Positions 12,640 through 30,803 are shown, counted from the stretch's first letter. The stretch is 64,000 bases of DNA from Isoetes taiwanensis (GCA_021234155.1 JAJEKV010000005.1:10348572-10412571); one strand, 5' to 3'. Made by a program: numbers and translations. The notes: generated by a model from the letters alone, not told the origin.

Positions 12640-15600
12640 TTGCAAAAGATATGGATATCATTACGCTCATGGAAGCGTGGGAGCATTCAGCCAAAGCGGC
12701 TACCTCATTTTGACATGGGCTATCAATTCTTTTCATTATTTAATGAATGTCATGGGCAACGAGGTTGCGGTGGAGTTGCTTGCTATTTCAAGGATGCCCT
12801 TTCTCCATATATCACGCTTCATAAAGCTGATAGATATAATCGCTACATGTGGATCAAACTTCATTGCCACAATAGTAGTACCATTTTTGTTCTTTGCCTG
12901 TTACTTCCCACCTACATCATCACCTTTTTATGATGAATATGATGTAATTCGCAGATGATCCTTATGGTGATCTTTATGATGACATTGCTCAATTCAAACG
13001 GTTGGGGCATGTTATTCTTCTTGGTGATTTCAATGCTCGCGCCTTTGCTGAAATGCAAGTCGCTCAACTCATACTTGAGGATGTTCGTGACCCTTTATGG
13101 ATGTGCGCTAATGATCTGATCTTTCCACGTTCATCGCCGATGCTAATAAACCCGTCTCAACATTTGGAAGGGAGCTCATCCGGTTTGTGTGAAGTCTTTG
13201 AGATGGTACTTTGTAATGGCTTAGAGCAATGGCCACACTCTAAAAGGTATTACATGCAGCGAGGATAGGCGAGGGGTGGTGGTACTAGTGTTGTTGATTA
13301 TGTCATTTCCCAAGTGCAAGCCTTGGATCTCATTTCAGATTTTCGAATTGGCACAAGGCATAGAGATGAGGAGATAAAATCTGATCACTATCCACTTTAT
13401 TTGTCATTAAAGTGGCGACTTCCACCTCTTCAACCCATTGCTATCGGGGCTCTCGTCCCTCGCATTTTTGACTTATTCTAGATCTTTTGAATATGAGCGG
13501 ACATTAGCTCTGGCGGCTTGCGGTATTTTGGATTACCCAACTCTTCAAGAGCGTAATCGGCATTTCGCGTCGATACTTTGCTTACTGGCGTCTCTTGCTT
13601 TGGTACACGCGCCACGGTGTTGCTCATCTTTGGTAGGAAATCCTTTCCTAGAAATGCACAGTTTGATGAAGGCGCAAGCGGCTTAAAAACAATTGCGAAT
13701 GATAGTTGAGGCGGATCTGCGACATAATGCCATTCATAATTATAAGTCCGTTTTGAAACGCAAGAAGGCATGCTTTGTTCCGAAAGCACCGAAGCAAATG
13801 TTTGAATTATCTTTCATTGAGCCTCGGACCTTACGGCGCAAAATATTATATCGACCACCTCCTACCCTTGGACATATTTCTATGCGGCAATGGGATGGCG
13901 ATTGGTCCACTTATATGATCATCCAGGGTCCTTAATTGCAGTGCCTCCTTTGGTAGGTGATATTCTTCAATTCACGAGGAGGAGGAAGTCAAAGAAGGAT
14001 TGCGGCATCTATCTAATGGCAAGTCTCCTCGATCTTCAAGGTTTGCAAGCGAATTGCTTAAATGGGGGTCCGCTATTGCTTCCAATCATCACTACTCTTT
14101 TAAATCAAGCTTTGCAAGAAGGCTTGCCGAAACTTGGTTTTGTCGGTAAGGTCGTACCAATTTACAAAGCGGTGATAAGCATGACCCTTCTAATTATCGC
14201 ATGATCATGGTAAGTTCCATATTTTCAAAGCTCTTAGCCGGTCTTCTTGAGAAGCGAGTTGACATCATGGGCGAGAACATCTTGGTATGCGTCTTTGTAG
14301 GACAAGGCGGGGCTTTCGTCCATGCCATTCTACAATAGACCATATTTTCACATTGCGCATGCTTATTGAACATAGTCGAAGTTTGAAACAAGACCTCTAT
14401 ATATGCTTTGTAGATTTTACTTCTGCTTTTGATACTGATTACCCGCTGAGCTTCTTTTGGCGGCTTATGTGCACTTGGGGTTCCACAAGATCTTCAAAAT
14501 GCAGTTTATCGGCTCTATGAAAGGGTTTTTGCTAAATTTCCAAAGATCGGTACTCAAATCACTAGCAATATTGGAGTTCGACAGGGTTGCCCTTTATCTC
14601 CTACACTTTTTGGCTTGTACATTGATCAATTGGAAGAATGGCTTGATAATCATGGCGGCGGAGGTCCACATTTGGCACACTATATCATTAGGCAACTTAT
14701 GTATGCTGATGATGTTTCACTTCCCGCACATACATTTGCTAGTATCAAAGCAACATTTACATGCTCTGCACAGTTTCTGTGAGAACACAGGTCTGCGTGT
14801 TAATCTGCAAAAGACCAAGCTTTTGGTAGTTCAATCTTCTCGTCACAATGTTCCCCCTATGCACTATGATAGCCGCGAAGTTGAAGTTGTAGATAGCTAC
14901 AAGTATCTTGGTGTAGAATTCTGTAAGAACACACTCTGGGAACAGTGTATTACCAAGCGGGTGGCTGCTGGATGGAGAGCACTCTATGCAATGCAAAACA
15001 ATTGTTTTCGCGCAGAAATTCATGATTGGCCACGGAAAGCCCACTTGTTTCGGGCTTTGGTAGAGCCTGTTTTACTGTATGGTTCTGAAGTGTGGGGGCC
15101 TGCCATTAGTGCTAGTGCTTGGGAGAGCTTGGAGCGGGTGCAAAAGTCCTTTCTCACTTACAGCCTTGGAGTTAAAACAACGGTGCCCTATGCTATTCTT
15201 TTACAAGAGACAGGTTTTTGGCCTCTTCAACATTCTGCCATGAAGCGCCATCTCCACTATATCTGCAAGGTGCACCACATGGACGATGTTAGATATCCCT
15301 GTTCTTGCACTTGCCATGGTGAATCTCCTCGGCGTTTGAACGATGTTGGAAAGAGCATTGCACTACATGGTTTGCCCGTTGAAACGTGTAAAGCGAGAAC
15401 CGCCGATGCTTGCCAGTTCTGATCCTGAGCTTTTGCAACAATATCTTAATGGTCGTTTTTCTCAAAAGATATGGGGCCTTGATTACTTTGGCCCAAGTGA
15501 AAACCGGTCATTATCATGCACACATAAATCCCACTTTGGCACCAGGGCCCCAAGCTTATTTGCTTGCTTCATTGTCCAGGAACAAGCTTGTAGCTATTGC

Positions 15601-15889
15601 ATCAATTCGCACGGGGTCCCACAGGCTACGGATTGAGACAGGTAGATGGGAGCGGCCGCAATTGCCGCGAGAAGCGAGACTATGTGCCTGTTGCCAGTTA
15701 CAGGTTATTGAAGATGAAAGCCATACTCTTCTGAGTTGCCCTGCTTTTGAGATAGTCCGGAATCATTTTTCGACCTTAGCATTCCATTCCACGCTTCCAC
15801 AACTTCTCAGCGCACCATCTGTGCATGACTTGGCATTATACATACTTGAGGTTCTAGATAAACGTCTGCAATTACTGAGCCCTCAGTAG
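12640..15889 (+). pseudogene. LINE ORF2 remains: endonuclease, RT and C-terminal knuckle
   Basis: Pieces in shifting frames follow LINE order. The apurinic-type endonuclease shows ITLMEAWEH, YNRYMWIKL, GHVILLGDFNAR (13002 on) and SDHYPLYL (~13380). The RT shows DPSNYRMIMV, GFRPCHSTIDHIFTLRML, RQGCPLSPTLFGLYIDQ and MYADDV (~14700). Then follow SYKYLGVEF, LLYGSEVWGP and the knuckle CACCQL...EDESHTLLSCP. The longest clean stretch is 14770-15420. About six frame changes are needed, so it is dead. Its subfamily differs from the minus-strand LINEs: it has a different C-terminus and an ATTCT tail instead of TC. Confidence 0.88.
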
Positions 15890-16043
15890 TCATTATCTAA
15901 GCTTGTCTAGTATCATCATTACTGCAAAGGTTTTTCCCTTGAAAACCTTTCGAGGCAGGGGTTTTTTAATCCTAGTAGTAATGATTGTACTAGCCCATTG
16001 TATGGGTCCCATGACCTATTGGTCTTCGTGGACGTTAAAAAAA

Positions 16044-16070
16044 CTATTCTATTCTATTCTATTCTATTAT
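16044..16070. repeat. (ATTCT)n tail at 3' end of nested LINE
   Basis: Four to five ATTCT units follow GACGTTAAAAAAACT. They lie ~150 bp after the ORF2 stop and mark the LINE 3' terminus. The preceding bases resemble the 3' end of the SINE at 17834. Confidence 0.75.
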
Positions 16071-16671
16071 GCTGATATTTTCATTCATGCATTGATTGGC
16101 CATGGGACCTCTTCTTCAAATGGCTCTTCCTTTGCTTCCATGTCTCTTATTCTTTTCAATGGCTTTGCAAAAAACGTACACCTCCTTGGTAACATGCTGC
16201 TTTCTCTGCGAGTTTAATGCATGGATTTGTTGCAGACTTAAACCAAAAAGGTATAGGAAAATGGGTTTACAAATTTTCAATGACATAATGTTACACATTT
16301 AATGTATTTACACTACATTTTGTTGCAATCATGGATTTCATGATCTTGATATCTTAGGCTTTATCCAGAATCAACAAGCAGTTTTGTTTCCCTTCATTGT
16401 TATGTGCAATAAGATTGATCTATGGACTCTTGATGATTTTGTTCTATTATGCTGATGCCATACCTTGATTTTGTGTTAATTGTTCTGTGCATTGAATAAC
16501 AGAGCTGTACATATGTCACTAAAGATGATAAAGATGATCATAAAAAATTGAAGCATCTGTTAGCTGGAAAAAAGGCCTCAAATTCAATTGCATTATCTCA
16601 GGGATTCATATCACTATAGTTCCAGCCTACTCAGGAGCGGACGAGTTACCAATTGGAATACGGGAAGAAAG

Positions 16672-16902
16672 GATGCTTGGCAAGTGTTAAATGATACGAC
16701 AATGACTACCAAAAAACATATCTTTACCTAAATTGCAACTATTGTAAGTTAATTGCAACTTTGCAGGCAATAGTCACATAAAATAAGGGAAGCACGCAGG
16801 ATGCTTGGCAAGTGTTAAATGATGTGACAATGATTAAAAAAAATGATTGTAACTATTGTAAGTTAATTGCAACTTTGCAGGCAAAAGTCATATAAATAAA
16901 GG
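16672..16902. repeat. 127-bp tandem duplication
   Basis: Two diverged copies start GGATGCTTGGCAAGTG at 16672 and 16799, and both contain GTAAGTTAATTGCAAC. They lie in the Helitron 3' part. Nothing genic is seen at 16070-17480. Confidence 0.8.
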
Positions 16903-17240
16903 TTCCTTATGTCTTATGCATTCCATATAACTAATGTTGGACAAATACCTAGCTGTTTGCACAATACAAGAATCATGGCCACGTATGTTACACATGCAAA
17001 AACTGTGAAGAGTTTCTTAAACAAGTCATGCATCATCGATGCATATCGTAGGTAGGAAGAGTTTTTCCAACAAGTATGGAACGTTAATATATGAAACCTA
17101 AAAAAACAAGAGGTGCCATAACCAACCATCTCGGTGTGTTATTCCTTAAAGTGGTATTTAGTAGAGGTAGATAAAAATGTTCAATGAATACATCAACATT
17201 GATGCGAAAACCAAGTCAGCACGACTATTATACTTCTTTC

Positions 17241-17442
17241 GTCATCTGGTGTAGTCCACTATTTATATAGAATTTTCCTTCTCTCAAATTCCATATAGAA
17301 GGGGCTTTTATTAAGCATCCTAATGACATTTACAGGTCTCCATATTATGTCATCTGTCATAGTCCGCTATTTATATAGACTTTTCCTTCTCTCAATTTCC
17401 AGATACAAAGGGCTTTTATTAAGCATCCTAATGACATTTACA
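17241..17442. repeat. ~108-bp tandem duplication near Helitron 3' end
   Basis: Copies at 17241-17334 and 17349-17442 share GTCATCTG, TATTTATATAGA and TTATTAAGCATCCTAATG. They immediately precede the Helitron terminal hairpin. Confidence 0.8.
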
Positions 17443-17452
17443 TTTCTTATTA

Positions 17453-17481
17453 TGCCCAGCAACGCTAGGCACTGTAACTAG
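17453..17481 (+). mobile_element. Helitron 3' terminal hairpin and CTAG end
   Basis: The 19-base hairpin (8-bp stem, one mismatch, 3-base loop) is followed by six bases and CTAG, then the host T. This is the standard Helitron replication terminator arrangement. Confidence 0.88.
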
Positions 17482-18456
17482 TATCATATGGAGTTTGTGC
17501 TTTTGTACCCAATTCCGTTCTCAAAAACTTTTTCTGCACTTTCTCTACCTTTTTCCATGTATCAGCCGCCAATCCTAGCCCCCAAACCTCACATCCATAT
17601 AGCAATACTATCTGAACAAGCATCTTATATAACATCTTTTTCATGTTAAAATTCCAAATTTCCGCTTTACCACTTCTACGTTGCATGCTGTATAAGGCTT
17701 TCAGGCCCGCATTCACTCTATGTTCAACAGCCATATTCCAACTAGGGCTTTTGTCAACTTCCACTCCCAGATACTTATACGAGTTTACCAACTCCACCGA
17801 CATGCCCTTATAATAAAATGCCAGATGTTCTGTAAGACGTTAAACTGCCATATCCAAGGTCACGGGTTCAACGCCTCGTTGTGAAAGTGGCCATGCAATG
17901 TAAAGTTGGTGGGGGAAGGACCCACTTCAGCAATGTAAAGTGGTGGGGGCAGGACCCATCTAGGTGTGTTGTAAAGTGTCACATGTCCGATAGGACGCTG
18001 CCTTGTGGCGTGACGTTAAAATCTCTTCTTCTTCTTCTTATTAGCTCCAAAGACTATCAATTTTGTTTTTGCTAAATTTACTTGCAACCCTTTGCTATCA
18101 CAAAAATGCGCGAGAGCATCCAAATGTTTCTACATCCCTGTTACTGAGCGAGATAGGATGACTACGTCATCTGCATAAAGCAAAAGCAATATCATATAGT
18201 CATTCACCAATGTCCCATCCCCTCCATGTTCCATCATCCAGTTTTCCAACTCATCAATAAACAACCCGAACAATGTAGGAGATAAGGGGCAGCCCTGTTT
18301 GACTCCAATATTACTCACCACAACATCTTCACATTCATTGACATAAGGGAGGGAAAGTTGCATACTGACTTTCTCATACAATATCTTGACCGTTTGTCTT
18401 AGCTCCATTGGGACCCCAATTAGTTCCATTCTTTGCCGGAGAGTGTATCTATTTAC
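17482..18456 (-). mobile_element. LINE RT part, unit 2 (second half, split by SINE)
   Basis: This continues the LINE from 9414. Minus frames carry LLYGCEVWG and SYKYLGVEVDKSPSW (17803-17465). After the SINE they carry the RT palm with QGCPLSPTLFGLFIDE and LLLYADDVVILSRS (18447-18130). It keeps the ~96 bp deleted in unit 1. It ends at the duplication junction at 18456. Confidence 0.9.
17834..18036 (+). mobile_element. SINE-like insertion, 203 bp, with tRNA B box
   Basis: Sister LINE copies read GTTCTGTCTTATTAGC without a break; here 203 bp stand between GTTCTGT and CTTATTAGC. The insert has a Pol III B-box-like GGTTCAACGCC at 17865-17875 in a T-arm context (AAGGTCACGGGTTC). It also has an internal ~30-bp duplication (GCAATGTAAAGT..GGTGGGGG) and ends GTGACGTTAAAATCTCTTCTTCTTC. 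An A box is not clear. The 3' end resembles that of the ATTCT LINE (GTGGACGTTAAAA at ~16029), as SINE/LINE partners often do. Confidence 0.6.
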
Positions 18457-19042
18457 GCCATCGCCAGAGCTTGGATTCAAAAGAAAGAGACGACAATTCA
18501 TCAAAAAAATTCCACGTAGGCGACACGTCAGCGCCACCTCGGAAAAAAGCCCTCCCCGGTTGTTTACGTAAGCGAACCGCCACGTGTCGGAGTTTCTGTG
18601 GCGGAAACTTTCAGGCGGCGCACGCCTGAAAGTTTTCGCTATGGAAACTCCTCCCCGTGGCGGTTTCCTATTACGTAAAAAAGAGAACAATCTTTTACAA
18701 ACAAACATGAAAAAACAAGGACCATCTTCTAGAGGCAGAATGAAAAAGCAAACCATCTACAAACTACAAATTGCTAGATGAAAAGAAGCCTACGATTTAA
18801 GCAACCCTTCCACAAACTACAAACTATTAGATCAAAACAAGCCTACAATTTAAGCAACTCATCTAAAAAATCGAATAAGTAACTACTTAGAAACACAGGA
18901 AAGTAGGAAGACAAAACACAAAAAATGGAACGCTCAAGAGGAAGGCCGATGATGAAAACCTAGAACTGATGAGATATATAGCCTGTAAAAAAGTTCTGAT
19001 GGAAAAAATAGACGTTCCAAAAAAGGCCCATCTTCTCCAAGA

Positions 19043-19728
19043 ATGATGGTTCTATGTTGCCATAGAACCATTGCATTGTCGAATGTAATATGTCTTCCGA
19101 AAGAGACTTGTCTCGAGTCACAGGACTTAAATGACTTCCTAGCAGCGGCATTCCCTGATGTTTCAACAAATTATAGAAGTATGTCCTATTGGGTGCAAAG
19201 GACAATCCTTATGCCACTAACTGAGGATGTTGACGGAATAAACAAGAGGATGACAGAGTGGTTGCCTGCTACACCTATCGATTATTACAATGTGATCGAG
19301 CTATAAATGAGAATGATGCAGGTGTCTATCCTATTGAATTTTTCAATGCACAAACTACGAGTGGGATGCCTCCACAGAATGTTAGGATGATTATCATATT
19401 GTTGAGGTCTATTTCTATATGTAAGGGACTCTACAATGGCACTCGTCTCATTACACGTTCATTGAGAAGGCGTGCTACCGATGCTGAGATTGTCACTGGA
19501 AAAAATATCGGAAGCAGAGTGTTCATTTTTTGAATTCTTTCGGTGGCTAATAATGCAGAACTCATATTCCAGTTTGAGCGCATGCAATTTTCGTTGCGTT
19601 CAACTTTTTGTATGACAATCAACAAGTCCCAGGGCCAAAAAATGAAAATGGTTGGTTTGTATTTGCCAAATCTAGTATTCAGTCATGGACAACTCTATGT
19701 AGCACTCTCGAGAGCTCAAGGAATCTAA
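19043..19728 (+). pseudogene. Helitron helicase C-terminal remnant (unit 3)
   Basis: Same fragment as at 1433, now in three frames (19043-19306, 19258-19533, 19543-19728). The first shift is GCTG to GTG near 19292; the second break is a TGA at ~19532, shared with unit 2. MTINKSQGQ and [11 protein letters not shown] are intact. Confidence 0.85.
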
Positions 19729-21488
19729 GGCATAAAGGTTATCAAAGGATGGAGATGTTTCCCTAGATGGCGGCAGAGCAAGATATACAACAAATATCTT
19801 ATATTATAAGTTTTTGGCGTAAGTATGTAATGCATCGCGCCCTAATTTGGGCGGCCCAGATTTTATCTTTGATTTGACGGTCGAGATCACGCCCTAAATC
19901 GGGGTTTTGCTTCCTCCCAATTCATATGGAAGGGAATTCTAAGGGGCTCAGTCCATGTTGTCTCTGCACTGCAAATAATCCTCAGTCCGTTATTCACATA
20001 CAGGCTGTACTAGTATGTTGTAACCCCCCGCCAAGTTAAACTAACTGGAAATTCTTCCTTCCGTAACCAGGTATTGGAAGGAGTAATTCTCATGAGGAAA
20101 AAATATTTCTTGAAATTTTGTGGTGGCCGCCAACTGACCTGATGGCACCGCTCGCTGTTTGTGGCCACAAATGGTGCCGGCAGGTTAGTTGGCGGCCACC
20201 ACGAAATTTCAGTGAAATTTTTTTCTCACGAGAATTCTCTGACAAGATTTCAATCCGCTTGGAATTTCGCATGTTCTTGAGGTTTGATTTAGGTAGCAGA
20301 TTAGAGCTACTCATTTCTATAGCAATCTTTTCTTTGTTTTTGGTTTAGAAAGTTGTGATCGATGCTTATTTGGCCAGATTTTGGTGTTCATTTTCCGGAT
20401 TTGCTCATGTCATGGCAGTAGAGGCTGGTGTAGGCCGAATACTTTGGGTTACAGATGCTAGAAATTAACAAATTGGCTGAATAGAAAATAGAAATAGAGA
20501 TCTGAAGTTAAGAAATAGCGACCTAGGCAGTGCCATCCAAAAATTCGGCAGGCTAAACTGGTTCAAAAGGGCGAAATTTCAAGGTGGTTGAAATTTCGGC
20601 ACGTGAATAGATTAGGATCAGCAAATGATTTTGTGCTAATGCAGTAGTTGCAAAATTTGGGTTTCAGCCCCGTGCCATGGACATCGCGATGGGGATCTAC
20701 CCGAGCCATCACTAAAAATTTAGCCCGCGGCTTATCAACATAGGGCTAAAAATTGCTCATGTGATTTACCTGTTACCTTCTGCAGAGTGGACAACCCACA
20801 GGTTTTCTTCTTGCTTCTCTTGTCAATGTTACTAAGGGTTCTGTTAGAAATCAGAAATATAGAAAACATAATGTGCTGATCAGAGGAAAATCGGTTGGAC
20901 AGGGCCTAACCCTGACCATGAATATATAGCATAAACTATGAAAGGATGTGCCCTCTCGTGTAAATTGATCTAGCCCAAGAGGCATCTCTAACTGTTGGTG
21001 ACTCTTGATCAGAACCCTCTATTTGTACTGTGAGGATGTGAGATTATTCTCTCAACACTCCTTGTTGATCTGACATTCGAACCAGAACAAGATCTTCAAA
21101 TAACTTCCCCTCAAACTACAATGCCATCTTCTGGCCGCTATACACGCAACAAACCCCTTTGTAGGTCCTTCTAGACCAATTGGATTTGGACCGGACTTTC
21201 TGGCTGAGGGATGAATTCTTGTGTAACAAACTTGAGTCTCTAACATACATCTTAAATGTACCTTCTTGGGCTTTATATCCTCCACTGCAAATTCTTCACA
21301 ACATCTAAATAACACAAGCAAAAGATGCCTTCACCGACACCATATCCGGGATGCATGCGGCAATCGTTGGGGTGGTATAGGAGACTCCAGATACATGGTC
21401 ATATATGGAGTGGTATATACACAAGTATATACATACATATACCTATCGAGGAGACATACACGTACGCATTATGTATCTGGGCTATGAG

Positions 21489-25275
<3,787 letters not shown>

Positions 25276-25530
25276 GCTCTAACATACATCTTAAATGTAC
25301 CTTCTTGGGCTTTATATCCGCCACTACAAATTCTTCACAACATCTAAATAACACAAGCAAAAGATGCCTTCACCGACACCATATCCAGGATGCATGGGGC
25401 ACTGTTGGGGTGGTATAGGAGACCGTATACATGGTCGTATATGGAGTGGTATATACACAAGTATATACATACATATACCTGTCGAGGAGATATACACATA
25501 CGCATTATGTATTTGGGCTATGAGTGTACA
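25276..25530. repeat. Fourth partial copy of the composite unit's right end
   Basis: This matches 3628-3880 (CTCTAACATACATCTTAAATG through GCATTATGTAT.TGGGCTATGAGT) but stands alone between LINE C and LINE D. As in the full units, its right side abuts a LINE 3' end. It probably marks the ancestral sequence into which a LINE inserted. Confidence 0.85.
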
Positions 25531-27188
<1,658 letters not shown>

Positions 27189-27575
27189 TTGGCCACATGC
27201 GGACTTAGAGGTTAGGAGAGACAATACGAGAGATGGGAGAAGGGGAGAGATGGGTAAGAGTGGGTTTTCTTGACTCTCACCTCCAGAGACAATTTCTCCC
27301 TAACAAGAGAGAGGGACATTCCCATTGACTTTTAATTGTTAGAAGTGTACTCTCCGGAAGTTTTTTTTTTTTCCTGAAATATTTTCTGGCTATATGTGTC
27401 TGGTCGCTAGCAGCTATGCCTTCTGGTCGTTTCTAAAGCTTTGTGCATGGATCATTCACTCGCAACTCGAAATCCGGCCTACAGCTCTAAATTCGACCTA
27501 CAGGAACTCGAATCAAAATATAAAAATCGTAAACATAAAATTCGTAGAAGATCTATCGGATATAGAAGCTAAGCT

Positions 27576-28297
27576 ATGGCGGATGGCGATGATCAGCTGC
27601 CATTATTCTACACCATGGAACACCTTGATACCTCCAATTTCTTATATCCTTTGCCGGATCAACCTCCTTGTTCTATCTCTTCTTTGCTGCAGAAACCGGA
27701 AGATGACCTAGCGCTGTTTCATGACATGCATGCAAAGGAACGAGAAGATTTTCTGCATCCGGCAGCAGATTTCATGGATATTTATCTTCCAATCCATATC
27801 AGAGGTAGATCCGAGTATCCTCCATCTCCATCTCGAATTTTTTCCAAGGAATTATTGCAAGAATCGGCAGGGCCTTTTAAGAATGATTATAACTGGTTAT
27901 TGAGTCCCCCCTTCCACTCCCCTGTTTCCCTATTTGGAGGATAAAAAAACCAATTCTGGCGTTTCTGGTCACAGAAAGTGCGAAATGTTTTGCTCAAGAG
28001 GATGAATTTGGTCGTCCTCTGCGTTTGCCGGCATGTAATCCAACAAAGAATCATTTACAGACGCATTCCGGCAAGGAGTTGGGGATTTGTAACCTTGAAA
28101 TCAAGGAGAAAATCTGCAATCCGAAGCCCTGCCGTGGAAAGGATTTAAAGGCAGGGGCTTTAAAATTTAGGAAATCATTGCCTCTGCCATCGCCGGATTT
28201 GTCCCAAGCTCCAGTAGTACAAAATTTAGGCAGAGTCCAAGGGGTTTTATCCGGAGTAAACTATGCACCTAAGCCGATTTGCTCAGCTTTTGGTTGA
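27576..28297 (+). pseudogene. BPP-like (basic proline-rich, microtubule-binding type) N-terminal gene part
   Basis: Frame 27576-27944 reads MADGDDQLPLFY..., then DDLALFHDMHAKEREDFL and FKNDYNWLLSPP. Plant BPP-type proteins (microtubule-associated, Pro/Ser-rich) share an N-terminal ENLALF.E...RERDNFL block and NDYDWLLTPPGTPLFPSLE. Here TPLFPYLED continues in another frame at ~27918, so one small indel breaks the motif. A further frame (~27995-28297) carries a basic, Cys- and Pro-bearing stretch (LPSPDLSQAPVVQNLG) and a stop. The long Pro/Ser/Arg-rich remainder is missing. It is the only non-TE gene piece in the LINE cluster and is boxed in by two GA tracts. Family assignment rests on remembered motifs. 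Confidence 0.6.
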
Positions 28298-28523
28298 ACA
28301 ACGACAATCCGGGAGCAGAACCTTTTAGATTTGTTGTCGTAGCTAAGAAAGGGATCCAAAACTAAAGGCAATAAAAATATTCCGGCCGGTATAGGAATTT
28401 CAGGCCGAACTAGGCCAAACTGGGCTAGTTAGTGTGCGAGAGATAATTGTCTCTCGTCATCTCTCATGCACACACATATAAAAATCGCGTGATCTCGGCC
28501 AGATAATGAGATCGAGAGATGTG

Positions 28524-29085
<562 letters not shown>

Positions 29086-29100
<15 letters not shown>

Positions 29101-30779
29101 GCAGACAGAGTGGTGTCCGAGCGTGAGAGGGCAGCTCGACGGCGAGAAGATTCTGCCAAAGCCGCACGAATGCTGGAGGCCGCCACCAGACACAGAGATG
29201 CGAGGAAACAAGGCGCTATAGCAATGCGCCTGCAGCATGTCCTAACCCCTGAGGCGGCCCTGGAGGCTTTTCCAGAGGGACCGGATGCTATGTTGCATGA
29301 GGCCAGCACACAACATAGGCGGGAGCATGAGAGGATGCAGCCTTTTCATGAAGGTAGCATCAGAGTCAGAGCTAGTGCCACAGGTGGGGTTCGGCCGGAA
29401 GACTGGACCGCACATGCTCTTCTCAATGATGGGCCATTGCACAGACGTTGGCGGGCCATTTGCCCACAGAGCAGGAGCTGCTAACTGAGCTCCTCAGGAT
29501 ACGGGAGTCTCAACTAGGTTATGGTGCGGGTCCATCTTCACCACTAGTTTTTGGGGCTGGCAGGGTCCACACTCCATCTGATCCCTCCTTCGTCCGGGAG
29601 GAGAGTGCATTGCAGCCGGCGGGGACGAAGTTCGGTCCGAAGGGGAGGGGTCGGTCGGGCTCGGCCATGGGGCAGTCCGCTCCAGGCTGATCTCTATATG
29701 GCCACCCCTCCTTCCATAGGCCGCTTGCGAGGTGACAGGGCTGACCCGCATAGGGGCCGCCAGGTCTTTGATGACATAGTGAGGACCGCAATGGCTGGCA
29801 CAGGCATGGCACATACCTTGACCTCACCATTTCCGCCCGATCGTAATGTCGAGGGAGCTGAGGCATGGATGAAAGACCGAGCACGAGGTTTCTTCATATA
29901 CCACCTTGGAGAGTTTGACAGGCACACCATCTGGAGCTATCTGGTGTGTGTACCCATTCGAGGATGGTCCCAACCCCACAGAAGGTCAGCACAGTTCCCC
30001 GAGCACTTGCAGATCCCGGCCAGGTTGCAGCTTCCGTCCCTCTTCTGGGAGGAGGTTAGGGTCTTCACCCACTTTTACGGCCAGCAGATCACCGACCACC
30101 TTGCTGTGGTCGCGAGCAGGGTGGCGGATAGTGTAGCTAATTGGATACTGCAGGAGGGCGCCGGGCCAGCATGCGGCGTGCAGCTCATACCTGACCTCAT
30201 CGAGGCTTGCACACCCGATGGACAGTGGGAGGAGGGACACATTCGAGTGCTGATGAGGTACGTCTTGGGTTTACTTTGTATGCATCGTCGTTCACAGCTA
30301 ACCACTGGACGCCTCTGTCTGTAGCGCCTTGCGGCACATGTTGGGAGAAGCAGAGCGTCGTGAGTTGCTGATGATGGACCCCCGTGTCTATCACGACTAC
30401 GTTCAGTCGGAGTCACACAACGTGCCTCCTGAGGAGTGCGTATCCCACCTTCTTCCTGCTGAGCATCCTGACTGGGGTACACTCCGTCTGGTCCTATGGC
30501 CCATCGTCACAAAGTAAGCACGCACTTCATTGCTTCAGTTTCAATTTTAAAGGTCATTTCCGCCTTGAATGTGCACACAGAAGAGCTGAAAATATTACAT
30601 CTTTGGCGTGCAGTGGTCATTGGATGCTTGTTGCCCTCATACGAGACGCGGTCCTGCGTAACCGCCTGGGCCTTGGAGATGACGATCATGTGGGGTGGTG
30701 GTACTTCGACAACCTGCCTACACACCCGGGCATCTCAGGCGTACGCATCAACCTCCCCGCGCTTCGCTCGTGAGTGTTT
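29086..30779 (+). CDS. Ulp1-like (C48) cysteine protease gene, TE-borne, 3' end missing
   Basis: The core model has three exons. The first ends at 30257 (donor GTACGT), with a long frame from 29551. The second is 30325-30513 (donor GTAAGC). The third is 30614-30779 (donor GTGAGT). Splice phases join perfectly to give LRLVLWPIVTNGHWMLVALI, then GWWYFDNLP. A hydrophobic stretch, an invariant HW, and a distal aromatic-Asp-Asn/Ser-Leu are the His and Asp sites of Ulp1/SENP-type deSUMOylating proteases. The Gln and Cys sites (Q...CG) should follow but no exon for them is found before the opposing MULE gene end at 30804. An N-terminal Arg-rich, helical frame (29086-29484) and a second (29448-29690) probably belong to it but need frame changes. 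A Ulp-like gene next to a MULE transposase is the Kaonashi-MULE arrangement. Confidence 0.55.
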
Positions 30780-30803
30780 CTTGTGCCCTTGTGGTCTCCC
30801 ACT

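Larger units (their letters stand above)
9415..17481 (+). mobile_element. Complete non-autonomous Helitron, 8067 bp, with captured gene pieces
   Basis: The element starts TCTTTATATTATAATG after an A and ends in CTAG before a T, as Helitrons do (insertion between A and T, no target duplication). Ten bases before the end of the element is a hairpin at 17453-17471 (TGCC-CAGC, loop, GCTA-GGCA; one mismatch). Removing it restores the LINE sequence seen intact in two sister copies, so both ends are exact. Inside lie auxilin exons (10171-10468), another exon pair (10805-11094), a nested LINE (about 11.9-16.07 kb) and several tandem duplications. There is no Rep/helicase gene, so it must have moved in trans. 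Confidence 0.93.

Noticed and set aside
17834-17900. A functional tRNA gene
   Set aside because: A B box alone is present, with no cloverleaf or acceptor stem; the boundaries match a SINE insertion.
29519-30482. Minus-strand frames over the Ulp-like gene
   Set aside because: Shadows in GC-rich coding DNA; only the plus strand gives phased splice junctions and the protease motif.
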